Assembly (NCBI RefSeq): GCF_040045035.1
Contig: NZ_JBDZDS010000004.1
Location: 186,001 to 250,000, forward strand
Reading direction: 5' to 3'
DNA length: 64,000 bases
Origin: Pseudaminobacter sp040045035
Lineage (GTDB): Bacteria > Pseudomonadota > Alphaproteobacteria > Rhizobiales > Rhizobiaceae
Part shown: positions 44,288 through 51,462 of the stretch, piece after piece
How the letters are laid out: each line of letters starts with the position of its first letter
How positions within the stretch are numbered: position 1 is the first letter of the stretch
Notes under the pieces: model-generated
The model's database searches: none
What the model saw: only the letters and a program-made list of their open reading frames with translations
Told to the model about the DNA's origin: nothing
Translations under genes and position numbers: made by a program

Positions 44288-44760
44288 CTTTCCACCTTCG
44301 CTGACCGCTCCGCCGCCAACTTCAACTTTTGTTGGTCGGCCTTGTCTTTCTTTTTGCTGGGATCGCACGCGGTCCCTATATATGTGCGCTTCCTGCGATA
44401 CTCTGCAATTATCCCATAGATACGGAACTGGTAGGCCTTAAACTCCCAGATTTGCGGCTCGTTCCCGGCACCGTCCTTAAACCTACCTGCCGGCTTGAAC
44501 ATCTTTTCGCCCAATGATCTCGGTCCTGCCTCGGCAAATCGTGAAAAATAGCGGGAGATCGATATTGCCTCGCGCCGACTTGTTTCGTCGGTTCGGGAAC
44601 GCAGCGCGGCATATTCAGTGCGAGCTTCCCCGAAGAGCCAAACGTCAGCATAATCGCCTGATGCAACGCACTCACCACCTTCATCAACACGCTCGGAGTT
44701 CGATGAGGCGCGCCGTGCATCCCTTTCGCTTTCTTGTTGGTCACGAGATATCCGGCGCAT
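44284..44760 (-). CDS. higB: HigB/RelE-like toxin of the TAC system
   Basis: The C-terminal 110 residues fit the HigB/RelE ribonuclease fold: ADVWLFGEARTEYAALRSR, ISRYFSRFAEAGPRSLGEKMFKP, then NEPQIWEFKAYQFRIYGIIAEYRRKRTYIG and a basic SKKKDKADQQKLK helix. Such toxins cut mRNA on the ribosome. The ATG at 44760 gives 158 residues, with about 38 extra N-terminal residues of low-information sequence; no other standard start lies between, so the true start is uncertain. Gene order toxin, antitoxin, chaperone, with overlaps, is that of known TAC operons. Confidence 0.72.
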   Translation of the reverse strand: MRRISRDQQESERDARRASSNSERVDEGGECVASGDYADVWLFGEARTEYAALRSRTDETSRREAISISRYFSRFAEAGPRSLGEKMFKPAGRFKDGAGNEPQIWEFKAYQFRIYGIIAEYRRKRTYIGTACDPSKKKDKADQQKLKLAAERSAKVER

Positions 44761-44893
44761 ATTCCACTTTGAAAGTTAAGTTATGCCTAAACACGAATCA
44801 AGACCGCTTACAAGGCATGGCCGCTATGAATTCTTATTGCAACAGATTGTGATCAGGGGGTCTGCGAATGTCGCGGAGCACCCCAATTGTCCC

Positions 44894-45097
44894 TTATCGC
44901 GCGACACTGTAGCGATCTCTGATATGACTGTTGAAATATCCGCCTTTCGAGCTGGCGCGGCAAAGGCCATCAAAGACTTGCGGCGGCACGCCATAATAAT
45001 TGTATGGTCCGCCCGACTCGGTAAACCAAAGCTGAAGCACACCTGTTGAAGAATCGTATTCTGCCCGCCGGATCGCGGTCGAGTTGAAGACCGGCAT
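44894..45097 (-). CDS. KTSC domain protein
   Basis: This small protein of 67 residues starts at the ATG at 45097 (MPVFNSTAIRRAEYDSST). It consists of a KTSC domain: LQLWFTESGGPYNYYGVPPQVF and LCRASSKGGYFNSHIRDRYSV. The domain is named after a Lys-tRNA synthetase appendage and also occurs in small phage proteins; its role is unknown. It stands upstream of the toxin gene on the same strand. Confidence 0.75.
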   Translation of the reverse strand: MPVFNSTAIRRAEYDSSTGVLQLWFTESGGPYNYYGVPPQVFDGLCRASSKGGYFNSHIRDRYSVAR

Positions 45098-45168
45098 TGT
45101 CGAAACTCCCAAGCTCATGAGGATCTTGGGAAGATTCGGCTCAAATGTCGACCGTAGGGACGACTATT

Positions 45169-45501
45169 TCACTTGCTCGGCAGCAGCGAATATTCTTGTG
45201 AAGTAGGCGCGCGTTCCTCAACGATCAGAGCGATGTAATCTTCGTTATCCTTGGGATTGAACACTCGGCCGACGACCGTCCAAATCTCACGGTTCGCCGG
45301 CTCGCGCCGATCACGGCCGTGAATGACGCCAGGATTTAGAATGCAGTCGCCTATCGATGGCAACACGCCGCCAAAGCTCGAGAAATCGAAGTCGTGCTGT
45401 CCGTCCTCGACCGCACCGTCTGGGCTTCTGAAATAGATGCGGATCGTCACGTCGTTCACGTCGCTCCCTCTCGCTTCAATTGTTTCGCTCTTGTCCGACA
45501 C
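45169..45501 (-). CDS. Hypothetical protein
   Basis: This 110-residue acidic beta-rich protein (VNDVTIRIYFRSPDGAVEDG, REIWTVVGRVFNPKDNEDYIALIVEER) is unrecognised. It has no signal peptide or membrane segment. It overlaps the next upstream gene by 26 bases and is probably in one operon with it. The base composition is lower in GC than the packaging module. Confidence 0.55.
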   Translation of the reverse strand: MSDKSETIEARGSDVNDVTIRIYFRSPDGAVEDGQHDFDFSSFGGVLPSIGDCILNPGVIHGRDRREPANREIWTVVGRVFNPKDNEDYIALIVEERAPTSQEYSLLPSK

Positions 45502-45742
45502 TCATGCCGGATAGCAGGTATTGCGTCACCTGATTGATTTCCTCGCGCGTTACGCCGGCGAAGACCATGGCTTCCGTCCCAATCACTGCGATTTGCGAAA
45601 TGAAATTCATCAAGTCGTCTTTGGTGAGGTCGTTCCTTGCTTCGCCGGCCGTGTGGCATATGAGCGTGATCTTGCTCAAGCTTTCGATCAGGCCAGAATA
45701 GGGAACATCTTCAATTGTTCTGCCACTCAGATTATCGACCAT
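45476..45742 (-). CDS. Hypothetical helical protein
   Basis: The product has 88 residues from the ATG at 45742 (MVDNLSGRTIEDVPYSG), with a GAAAGGAAA site. It is predicted helical (LIESLSKITLICHTAGEARN, DLMNFISQIAVIGTEAMVFAG). I recognise no family. It probably forms a two-gene operon with the overlapping downstream gene. Confidence 0.55.
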   Translation of the reverse strand: MVDNLSGRTIEDVPYSGLIESLSKITLICHTAGEARNDLTKDDLMNFISQIAVIGTEAMVFAGVTREEINQVTQYLLSGMSVGQERNN

Positions 45743-45831
45743 CTTTTTCCTTTCTTCAGCCGGACGAGCGCATGTCCCTTCGCGCATATCTCCCGCTAAA
45801 ATCAAAGTTCACACTCACCCTAATTGCTGGG

Positions 45832-46116
45832 CTAGAGCCGAGCGTTGATCCATTTCCAAACGTCCGCATTAAGCCAGCCTTGATGCTGCCCGCCGACGAG
45901 CTTCGTCACCATCAATCGATCGTTCGTGTCCATACGAGTTCGAGCGTCGGCGTCCAGCGCATCGGCGGATGCCGTTGAACTGATGAACCACACCGAATCT
46001 AGTCCAGGGTCTTTCATGTGGTCGTAGCGCGATAGGTGATCGATGAGAGCTTGGCGAGCTTGGTTATAGTTCGTCTTCTGCTTGTTCAAATCCCACGTGA
46101 CCAAATAGACAGCCAT
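45832..46116 (-). CDS. SinR-type / Cas2-fold small protein
   Basis: The product has 94 residues from the ATG at 46116 (GGGAGAG upstream). The N-terminus MAVYLVTWDLNKQKTNY, the core LDSVWFISSTASADAL and the end QGWLNADVWKWIN match small proteins annotated as SinR family in rhizobia, which I recall as having a Cas2/VapD-like ferredoxin fold. That suggests possible nuclease activity, unproven. No CRISPR array is nearby. Confidence 0.6.
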   Translation of the reverse strand: MAVYLVTWDLNKQKTNYNQARQALIDHLSRYDHMKDPGLDSVWFISSTASADALDADARTRMDTNDRLMVTKLVGGQHQGWLNADVWKWINARL

Positions 46117-46189
46117 GATTCTCTCCCACATCAAGCAGCATCATGGGAAGAGGCGGCCTAAATGTCTAATCCGAGACGGTCCCGATAGT

Positions 46190-46714
46190 CTATTTCCTAA
46201 AATCTTTCCACAAACGATCAAAATCGTTGTGGGACTTCATCCGGTAGTGCTTCCGTATTCGTCCTGCCAACTTGAGCGCTTCAAGGCCGCGCTCCTTTGC
46301 TGCGTCGTGAAAGTCAAAAGGGTTTTGCTCCCATACCTCAGAAAACTCAGCCAGAGCTTCCGACACATTCGACGAGTTTGAAAATGATAGGATGTCGTCC
46401 GCGAGAGATGCATCGATTGCCTTCCAATCAACATCAGCAGGCAGGTCAGGCGCAGGCGGTAGCCGAACCGAAGTCACATCGCGATGCCGTTCGAACTCAC
46501 CTTCGCCCATTATGAAGATGTGCCAACAGGAGACGGCGTATCGCTCCAGGGCGACAGCCGACCGCATCGCGCCGTACTGAGCGGCCTTCTTTCTCCCGTA
46601 CCATGATTTGATGAGGTCAACGACCCAAGAGGCGACAGCGGAAACTATGCCAGTTGCAATTACTGCCGTGATAATTTCCTTGGTCGTCCAGATGCTCGCC
46701 ACCTCGTTCATCAC
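46190..46714 (-). CDS. Membrane-anchored hypothetical protein
   Basis: This 174-residue protein has one N-terminal membrane helix (residues 12-32, EIITAVIATGIVSAVASWVVD) followed by a soluble helical region (ALERYAVSCWHIFIMGEGEF, KAIDASLADDILSFSNSS). I recognise no family. It sits in the accessory block between a Cas2-like protein and the XRE switch; a membrane-linked effector role is only a guess. Confidence 0.55.
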   Translation of the reverse strand: MMNEVASIWTTKEIITAVIATGIVSAVASWVVDLIKSWYGRKKAAQYGAMRSAVALERYAVSCWHIFIMGEGEFERHRDVTSVRLPPAPDLPADVDWKAIDASLADDILSFSNSSNVSEALAEFSEVWEQNPFDFHDAAKERGLEALKLAGRIRKHYRMKSHNDFDRLWKDFRK

Positions 46715-46751
46715 GTTGCCCCTCAGCCGTACGCCCCTTCTCGGTAACTTA

Positions 46752-47048
46752 TCACTTTTTGACCTTCAGCAATTCGGCGTGCACGAGAAAGCCGCCAGTT
46801 CCTGCGGTTGGATCGACTAGCTTACTAAGCCGGACACCCGGCCCTTCGCCATTTTCTTCAATAAAGATCACGCCGGCCGTTTCGAGCGCCGCGCGGATGT
46901 CTTCAAGCGTCCGCTCGTAGGGAGTACGCCGGCCGGCTTCGAAGTTCGCGATGGTGGCCTTTGCTACCTTCGAGGTGGTGGCGAGTTGATCTTGAGACCA
47001 ACCGATCAGGGCTCGCGCCGCTCGGCACTGTGCTGGCAAAACTGACAA
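46752..47048 (-). CDS. XRE-family regulator with a methyltransferase-like tail
   Basis: The product has 98 residues. Residues 5-75 are the common alphaproteobacterial XRE type (CRAARALIGWSQDQLATTSKVAKATIANFEAGRR, then AALETAGVIFIEENGEGPGVRLSK). Proteins of this type usually end there. Here 22 further residues follow, including DPTAGTGGFLVHA, which is motif I of N6-adenine methyltransferases such as HsdM. The extra tail is too short to be active and may be a recombination scar. The gene is divergent from the gene at 47137, across a promoter with two perfect operator repeats, so it probably controls the element 2 switch. Confidence 0.8.
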   Translation of the reverse strand: MSVLPAQCRAARALIGWSQDQLATTSKVAKATIANFEAGRRTPYERTLEDIRAALETAGVIFIEENGEGPGVRLSKLVDPTAGTGGFLVHAELLKVKK

Positions 47049-47060
47049 TTTGATGCAACC

Positions 47061-47112
47061 TTATATCAAAAGTGTTGACTAGGTTTCTGGTGTAGAGTTA
47101 TATCAAAAGTGT
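47061..47112 (+). promoter_or_regulatory. Promoter with duplicated 15-bp operator
   Basis: TTATATCAAAAGTGT occurs perfectly at 47061-47075 and 47098-47112. A -35 box TTGACT (47075-47080) and a -10 box TTATAT (47098-47103) are 17 bases apart and overlap the two repeats, so a bound regulator would block polymerase. The divergent XRE gene at 47048 is the obvious candidate repressor. Confidence 0.8.
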
Positions 47113-47136
47113 AATTTACCTGCAACGGAGCTACAA

Positions 47137-47460
47137 ATGCCGCGAACAGAAATTCCGGCAGCCGGCGAAGCTATGCCCGCTGCCGACATAGACCTCAATA
47201 CCGTGAGCGCTAACCCTTACGAAGCCGGTCCTTTCCGCCAAGTGTCGTACATGGAAAGCCCGTTGGCTGCGGTCGGCGATCTTCTGAAAGGCCTCGCTCT
47301 CATCGCTGAGACAATGGACGATGATCACAGCGGCGTTGTGCAGCGCATGGCCTGGCTCGCGATTGATCAGTGCAACGTTGCCGAGAAACTGCGCGGCGAG
47401 CTTTTCAGGCTGACGCATCCTCGCCGAGACTACTTCGAGAAGGAAGGATGGCCGGCATGA
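47137..47460 (+). CDS. Hypothetical protein under the XRE-controlled promoter
   Basis: This 107-residue protein starts at ATG 47137, about 25 bases after the operator. The central part is helical (MESPLAAVGDLLKGLALIAETM, MAWLAIDQCNVAEKLRGEL). I recognise no family. It overlaps the next gene (ATGA) and is first in the rightward replication operon, so an early regulatory role is possible. Confidence 0.65.
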   Translation: MPRTEIPAAGEAMPAADIDLNTVSANPYEAGPFRQVSYMESPLAAVGDLLKGLALIAETMDDDHSGVVQRMAWLAIDQCNVAEKLRGELFRLTHPRRDYFEKEGWPA

Positions 47461-47663
47461 ACTGCGCTACCCTCTTCCTTGCCGTGACACCTTCCATGCG
47501 CCAGCGGATCGAGACGACCATCGAAAACCTGATGGCGCTGCTCGATGTGATCGACGGCGATCCTGATTTCGAAGCCGGCACCGATTCCGAACCCGAACCC
47601 TTGGAGCCTTATCTGGCTGAAGCCGCGAGCGATCTGGAGCACGATGATTGCGATTTCACGTGA
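47457..47663 (+). CDS. Small acidic hypothetical protein
   Basis: The product has 68 residues from the ATG at 47457, which overlaps the previous stop; ATG 47448 is an alternative with AAGGAAGG just before it. The protein is very acidic in its second half (DPDFEAGTDSEPEPLEPY, DLEHDDCDF). The family is unknown; DNA-mimic-like acidity is noted without further support. It is followed by a terminator. Confidence 0.55.
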   Translation: MNCATLFLAVTPSMRQRIETTIENLMALLDVIDGDPDFEAGTDSEPEPLEPYLAEAASDLEHDDCDFT

Positions 47664-47683
47664 CCGGATGACGCCCACTGCTT

Positions 47684-47720
47684 GGCCGCCTCTATCGCTG
47701 GATGGGGCGGCCTTTTTCTT
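47684..47720 (+). terminator. Rho-independent terminator
   Basis: GGCCGCC (47684-47690) pairs with GGCGGCC (47706-47712) and is followed by TTTTTCTT, about 20 bases after the stop of the small acidic gene. Confidence 0.8.
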
Positions 47721-47779
47721 GAGTAGGATTGCCTCGCTGCGAGTTGTCGCTTGCATACTCAAGAAAATCGGCCCATATG

Positions 47780-47797
47780 AGTTGTCAGCAGACAACT
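47780..47797. promoter_or_regulatory. Palindromic operator-like site
   Basis: AGTTGTC-AGCA-GACAACT is a perfect 7-bp inverted repeat 14 bases before the MerR-like gene start, so it may be an autoregulatory operator. Confidence 0.5.
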
Positions 47798-47811
47798 TGA
47801 AGGTTCGACCT

Positions 47812-48330
47812 ATGAATATTTTCTACGCTCAATTCAGCACCGGACAGGTGCTCAAAGCCGCGGACGTAACCAACGCCAGCTTGCAGTCATGGATTCGCCG
47901 TGGAGCAATCATCGGCCATAAAGGCCATGAGATCGAAAACCCTGGAAGCCCCGGCTACAGGCGAAGCTTCTCATTTCACAACGTGATGGAAATCGCGACC
48001 GCGAAGGCGCTGATTGATATTGGCGTTGACCTGAGTGATGCCTTCCGCGCGGGGGCAATGTTCGCGCACACCGGCGACGAAAGCCGCCTGCCTGGCCTGC
48101 CCTTTACGACGCAAGCTTACACGCTGCTTTGCGTGGCAGGAAACCACTCGCATGTGGTCGCGTGGGAGCCTGGCACCGACATCTTGGCAAATATTCGCCT
48201 CGCCCTTCACCGCCCCCTCGGTTTCGTCGTTTTGCAGATGAACCCGCTCTTCGACCGAGTGACCGCCGCCCTCGGCTATCACCCCGAAGAAGTTCTCGAC
48301 CTTGCTCGCAATCAGGAGACAATTAAATGA
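47812..48330 (+). CDS. MerR-like HTH protein
   Basis: The product has 172 residues from the ATG at 47812. The N-terminus (TGQVLKAADVTNASLQSWIRRG) reads as a MerR-type winged helix, followed by FHNVMEIATAKALIDIGVDLSDAF, a common second half in phage/plasmid MerR-like regulators. The C-terminal part (SHVVAWEPGTDILANIRLAL) is of unknown role. It overlaps the AlpA-like gene by 4 bases and probably regulates excision or replication. Confidence 0.7.
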   Translation: MNIFYAQFSTGQVLKAADVTNASLQSWIRRGAIIGHKGHEIENPGSPGYRRSFSFHNVMEIATAKALIDIGVDLSDAFRAGAMFAHTGDESRLPGLPFTTQAYTLLCVAGNHSHVVAWEPGTDILANIRLALHRPLGFVVLQMNPLFDRVTAALGYHPEEVLDLARNQETIK

Positions 48331-48581
48331 CCGCCAATATCACTCTTCCCTCTGCCCTTCGTAAGCCCCGCCTTCGCCGCTGGGAAGCTGCCGAGTATCT
48401 GAAGATCGTCCATGGCGTCGAGGTTGCCCCGGCAACGCTCGCGAAGTGGGCTTCGGTCGGTGGTGGCCCTGCCTATCAGAAGGTGAACCGCACCCCGCTC
48501 TATCCGACCGCGGAGCTTGATAGCTGGGCTGTCGATAAGCTGGGCGCTCCTGTCCGCAACAGTTCCGAGGCCCTTAGCTAG
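48327..48581 (+). CDS. AlpA/excisionase-like HTH protein
   Basis: This 84-residue winged-helix protein contains RLRRWEAAEYLKIVHGVEVAPATLAKWASVGGGP followed by YPTAELDSWAV, a MerR/AlpA-type excisionase fold. In Gram-negative PICIs, AlpA activates int and the excision-replication genes. The ATGA overlap couples it to the upstream MerR-like gene. Confidence 0.78.
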   Translation: MTANITLPSALRKPRLRRWEAAEYLKIVHGVEVAPATLAKWASVGGGPAYQKVNRTPLYPTAELDSWAVDKLGAPVRNSSEALS

Positions 48582-48591
48582 GGGCCTTGAA

Positions 48592-48888
48592 ATGGATCGG
48601 ATCGATTTCGTCGCTATCAATGCGGCCGGGATTGCCGCACTGCCATCGCTCTTGTCGCGGTGGCTGCCCGATGGTCGCCGTGTCGGCCACGAATGGGTGG
48701 CACGCAATCCTCGGCGATCAGATCGCAACCCCGGCAGCTTCCGGGTGAACATGAACACCGGCAAGTGGGCCGACTTCGCAACCGATAAAAGCGGCGGTGA
48801 TCCGGTGAGCCTTGCCGCATATCTGGCGGGAACCGGACAGGCCGAAGCCGCCCGCGCGCTCGCTGAAATGTTGGGGGTGAAAGCGTGA
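48592..48888 (+). CDS. Primase N-terminal-like protein
   Basis: The product has 98 residues from the ATG at 48592. It matches the N-terminal part of P4-type primases: GHEWVARNPRRSDRNPGSFRVN, then NTGKWADFATDKSGGDPVSLAAYL, where the usual DNA-binding segment precedes the Toprim domain. No CHC2 Cys residues are present. It overlaps the Toprim gene start (GTGA), so primase is split into two coupled genes. Confidence 0.7.
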   Translation: MDRIDFVAINAAGIAALPSLLSRWLPDGRRVGHEWVARNPRRSDRNPGSFRVNMNTGKWADFATDKSGGDPVSLAAYLAGTGQAEAARALAEMLGVKA

Positions 48889-50120
48889 ATATGAATGCAA
48901 TGTTTGCGCCCTTGTCACCCGAAGAAATCGCGCTGGCCGACAACCCCGCACCGAAGGCAGGCGAAAAGCTGCCGATCGTTCCCGTTCCCGATGACGCGCC
49001 CGCCATGCAATTCCGGCACCCGAGGTTCGGTGAGCCGGTGATGGCTTGGCCGTATGAAGTAACTGCCGGGTTGGTCGGCTATGTCGCCCGGTTCGACTAT
49101 GTAGACAACGCTGGCAATCCGGCGAAGGATTATCTGCCGATCACCTATTGCGACCTCGGCCAAGGCCGTCGCGGCTGGCGCGCAAAGGGCTTTCCCGATC
49201 CGCGTCCGCTCTATCGGCTGCCGAGCATTCTTGCCAGCACCGATGCTTCCGTAATCGTTGCCGAGGGCGAAAAGGCCGCCGACGCTGCCGCGATCCTCTT
49301 CCCTGATATGATAGCAACAACGCCGCCGCATGGTGCGAAGTCGCCGCACAAGGCCGATTGGTCACCCGTCGCCGGCCGCACAGTGATCATAGCGACCGAC
49401 AATGACGAGGCCGGGCAGCAATTCGGCGACAAGGTTTGCGAGCTGTCGCGCGCGGCTGGCGCTGTTGCCGTCCTGCACCTTCCGCCTGATCGCATCGGCG
49501 CGTGGGTTTGGCTGGACGGTAAGAAGTCGCTTCGCGAAGGCGTAATTCCCAAAGGGTGGGATATTGCCGACGCGATCGAAGAGGGATGGACCGCCGAGGC
49601 CGTCGCCGAGCTGAAGAGCGATCCCGCCTTCCTGCCTCCCTATCGCGATGCTGAAGAACGCGAGACGCTTCGCCGCGTCGAGGCCGGCGAACCGGAAGAG
49701 CTGGCACGCTGGCCGTTCCGCGTGGTCGCCAATGGCGTGGAAAAGCGCATCGAACGTGCCGACAAGGAAACCGGCATCATCACGATCGAATGGAAGTGGT
49801 TTTGCTCGCTTCTCGAAGTGGTGGCCGAAACCCGCAGCACCGATAGCGAAGATTGGGGTCGCCTCTTGCGCGTCACCGATCGCGATGGCCGCACGAAGGA
49901 ATGGAGTATGCCCATGCGGATGCTGGCCGGTGACGGCACGGCCTATCGCGAACACCTTCTTTCCCTCGGCATGATCATGGCACCGGGCCGCTTCGCCCGC
50001 GATGCCCTGCACGAATACATTTCGACCGCCCGACCAGAACTGAAGGCACGTTGCGTCAATCGCCTCGGCTGGGGCGGACGCGCCTTCGTCCTTCCCCGGC
50101 AGACATTCGGAGACAACTAG
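48885..50120 (+). CDS. Toprim primase with N-terminal half of DUF927
   Basis: This 411-residue protein starts at GTG 48885 (ATG 48891 alternative). A Toprim domain lies near residues 115-190 (VIVAEGEKAADAAAILF, TVIIATDNDEAGQQFGDKV). From about residue 265 the sequence enters DUF927 (WPFRVVANGVEKRIERADKE, DWGRLLRVTDRDGRTKEW, AYREHLLSLGMIMAPG). It stops at TAG 50118-50120 in the middle of DUF927, just after VLPRQTFGDN. Full-length relatives continue in one frame, so this is the first half of a split primase-helicase. Confidence 0.82.
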   Translation: MNMNAMFAPLSPEEIALADNPAPKAGEKLPIVPVPDDAPAMQFRHPRFGEPVMAWPYEVTAGLVGYVARFDYVDNAGNPAKDYLPITYCDLGQGRRGWRAKGFPDPRPLYRLPSILASTDASVIVAEGEKAADAAAILFPDMIATTPPHGAKSPHKADWSPVAGRTVIIATDNDEAGQQFGDKVCELSRAAGAVAVLHLPPDRIGAWVWLDGKKSLREGVIPKGWDIADAIEEGWTAEAVAELKSDPAFLPPYRDAEERETLRRVEAGEPEELARWPFRVVANGVEKRIERADKETGIITIEWKWFCSLLEVVAETRSTDSEDWGRLLRVTDRDGRTKEWSMPMRMLAGDGTAYREHLLSLGMIMAPGRFARDALHEYISTARPELKARCVNRLGWGGRAFVLPRQTFGDN

Positions 50121-50121
50121 A

Positions 50122-51462
50122 ATGGCCGAACGCATCATCTATCAAAGCGATGGCCTGGCCGATGATCCCTATCGCGTTGGCGGTGACTTGGCGGGATGGC
50201 AAGACGGCCTTGCCCGATATGCCATTGGCAATTCGCGGCTGGCATTCGCGATGAGCGCGGCCTTCGCCGGGCCGCTCTTGCTGCCCGCCGAGGCCGAATC
50301 CGGTGGCTTCCACTTTCGTGGCGGCTCTTCGATCGGGAAGACAACTGCCCTTCAGGTCGCGGGATCGATATGGGGCGGGCGCGATTTTCCCCGCACCTGG
50401 CGCGCGACTTCGAACGGGCTGGAATCGGTGGCGCTGATGCACTGCGACACGCTCTTGCTTCTCGATGAAATGGGCCAGTGCGATAGCCGGGAAGTCGGCC
50501 AGGTCGCCTATATGCTGGCGAACGGCCAGGGCAAGACACGCGCCGGGCGAAGCGGTGAAGCGCGCCGCGCGGCCCGGTGGCGCACCCTCTTCCTTTCGAC
50601 GGGTGAGATCGGCCTTGCCGACAAGATCGCCGAGGATGGCAGGGGCCGCCGCGCGGCAGCCGGGCAGGAAGTCCGCATCGTGGATATTCCGGCAGATGCA
50701 GGCGCGGGCATGGGCATCTTCGAATCTCTACACGGCTTCCCGTCCGCCGATGCCTTCGCTCGCCACCTGAAGGCGGTGGCCGGTGAACACTTCGGCCACG
50801 CTTCCCATGCCTACCTTGATCGGTTGACCCGCGACTTCGAGGGCATCGCGCCCGTGGTGAACGGCTTTCAGAATGAGTTTGTCGCCGAGAACTGCCCGCC
50901 GAATGCCGATGGACAGGTGAGCCGCGTTGTGGCGCGCTTCGCTCTTGTGGCTGCCGGTGGTGAAATGGCGACGGCCTTCGGTGTGCTGCCGTGGCAGCCT
51001 GGCGAAGCTACCAAGGCAGCGGCGAAGTGCTTCCGCGATTGGCTCGACACGCGCGGCGGGATCGAACCGGCTGAAGAGCGTGAAGCCCTGTCTGCCGTCC
51101 GCCGCTTTATCGAGTTGCACGGCAATTCCCGCTTCGAGCCGATGGGCAGCCTTGCCCCGACCGACAGCATGGGCGCACCGATCGACACGCGCATTCAGAA
51201 CCGCGCGGGCTTCCGCCGTCGCGATGACGAAGGCAGCATTGAATATTTCGTTCTTCCCGAAGTGTGGCGCGGCGAAGTCTGCACTGGACTTGACGCGGTG
51301 ATGGTGGCGAAGACGCTGGCCGGGCGTGGGATGCTGAAGGCCGGCAGCTGCGGCAAGCTTCAGAATTTCCAGCGGGTGCCCGGCTTCCCCAATCCCGTCC
51401 GCTGCTATGTCATTGCCGCCAGCATTCTCGGCGAGGACGCAAGGGAGGCCGCCCATGCCTGA
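50122..51462 (+). CDS. DUF927 helicase-like C-terminal half
   Basis: This 446-residue protein starts at an ATG one base after the stop of the previous gene, with GGAG 8 bases upstream, in a different frame. It resumes exactly where DUF927 broke off (AERIIYQSDG). The P-loop is GGSSIGKTTALQ near residue 67 and Walker B is TLLLLDEMGQCD near 112. It probably unwinds the element origin. The 50118-50122 junction is either a one-base frameshift of a normally single gene or a true coupled split; both halves are otherwise intact. Confidence 0.82.
   Translation: MAERIIYQSDGLADDPYRVGGDLAGWQDGLARYAIGNSRLAFAMSAAFAGPLLLPAEAESGGFHFRGGSSIGKTTALQVAGSIWGGRDFPRTWRATSNGLESVALMHCDTLLLLDEMGQCDSREVGQVAYMLANGQGKTRAGRSGEARRAARWRTLFLSTGEIGLADKIAEDGRGRRAAAGQEVRIVDIPADAGAGMGIFESLHGFPSADAFARHLKAVAGEHFGHASHAYLDRLTRDFEGIAPVVNGFQNEFVAENCPPNADGQVSRVVARFALVAAGGEMATAFGVLPWQPGEATKAAAKCFRDWLDTRGGIEPAEEREALSAVRRFIELHGNSRFEPMGSLAPTDSMGAPIDTRIQNRAGFRRRDDEGSIEYFVLPEVWRGEVCTGLDAVMVAKTLAGRGMLKAGSCGKLQNFQRVPGFPNPVRCYVIAASILGEDAREAAHA

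Noticed and set aside
44409..44744. Alternative frame within the toxin region
   Set aside because: It is open but lacks the HigB-like motifs that the chosen frame carries to its C-terminus.
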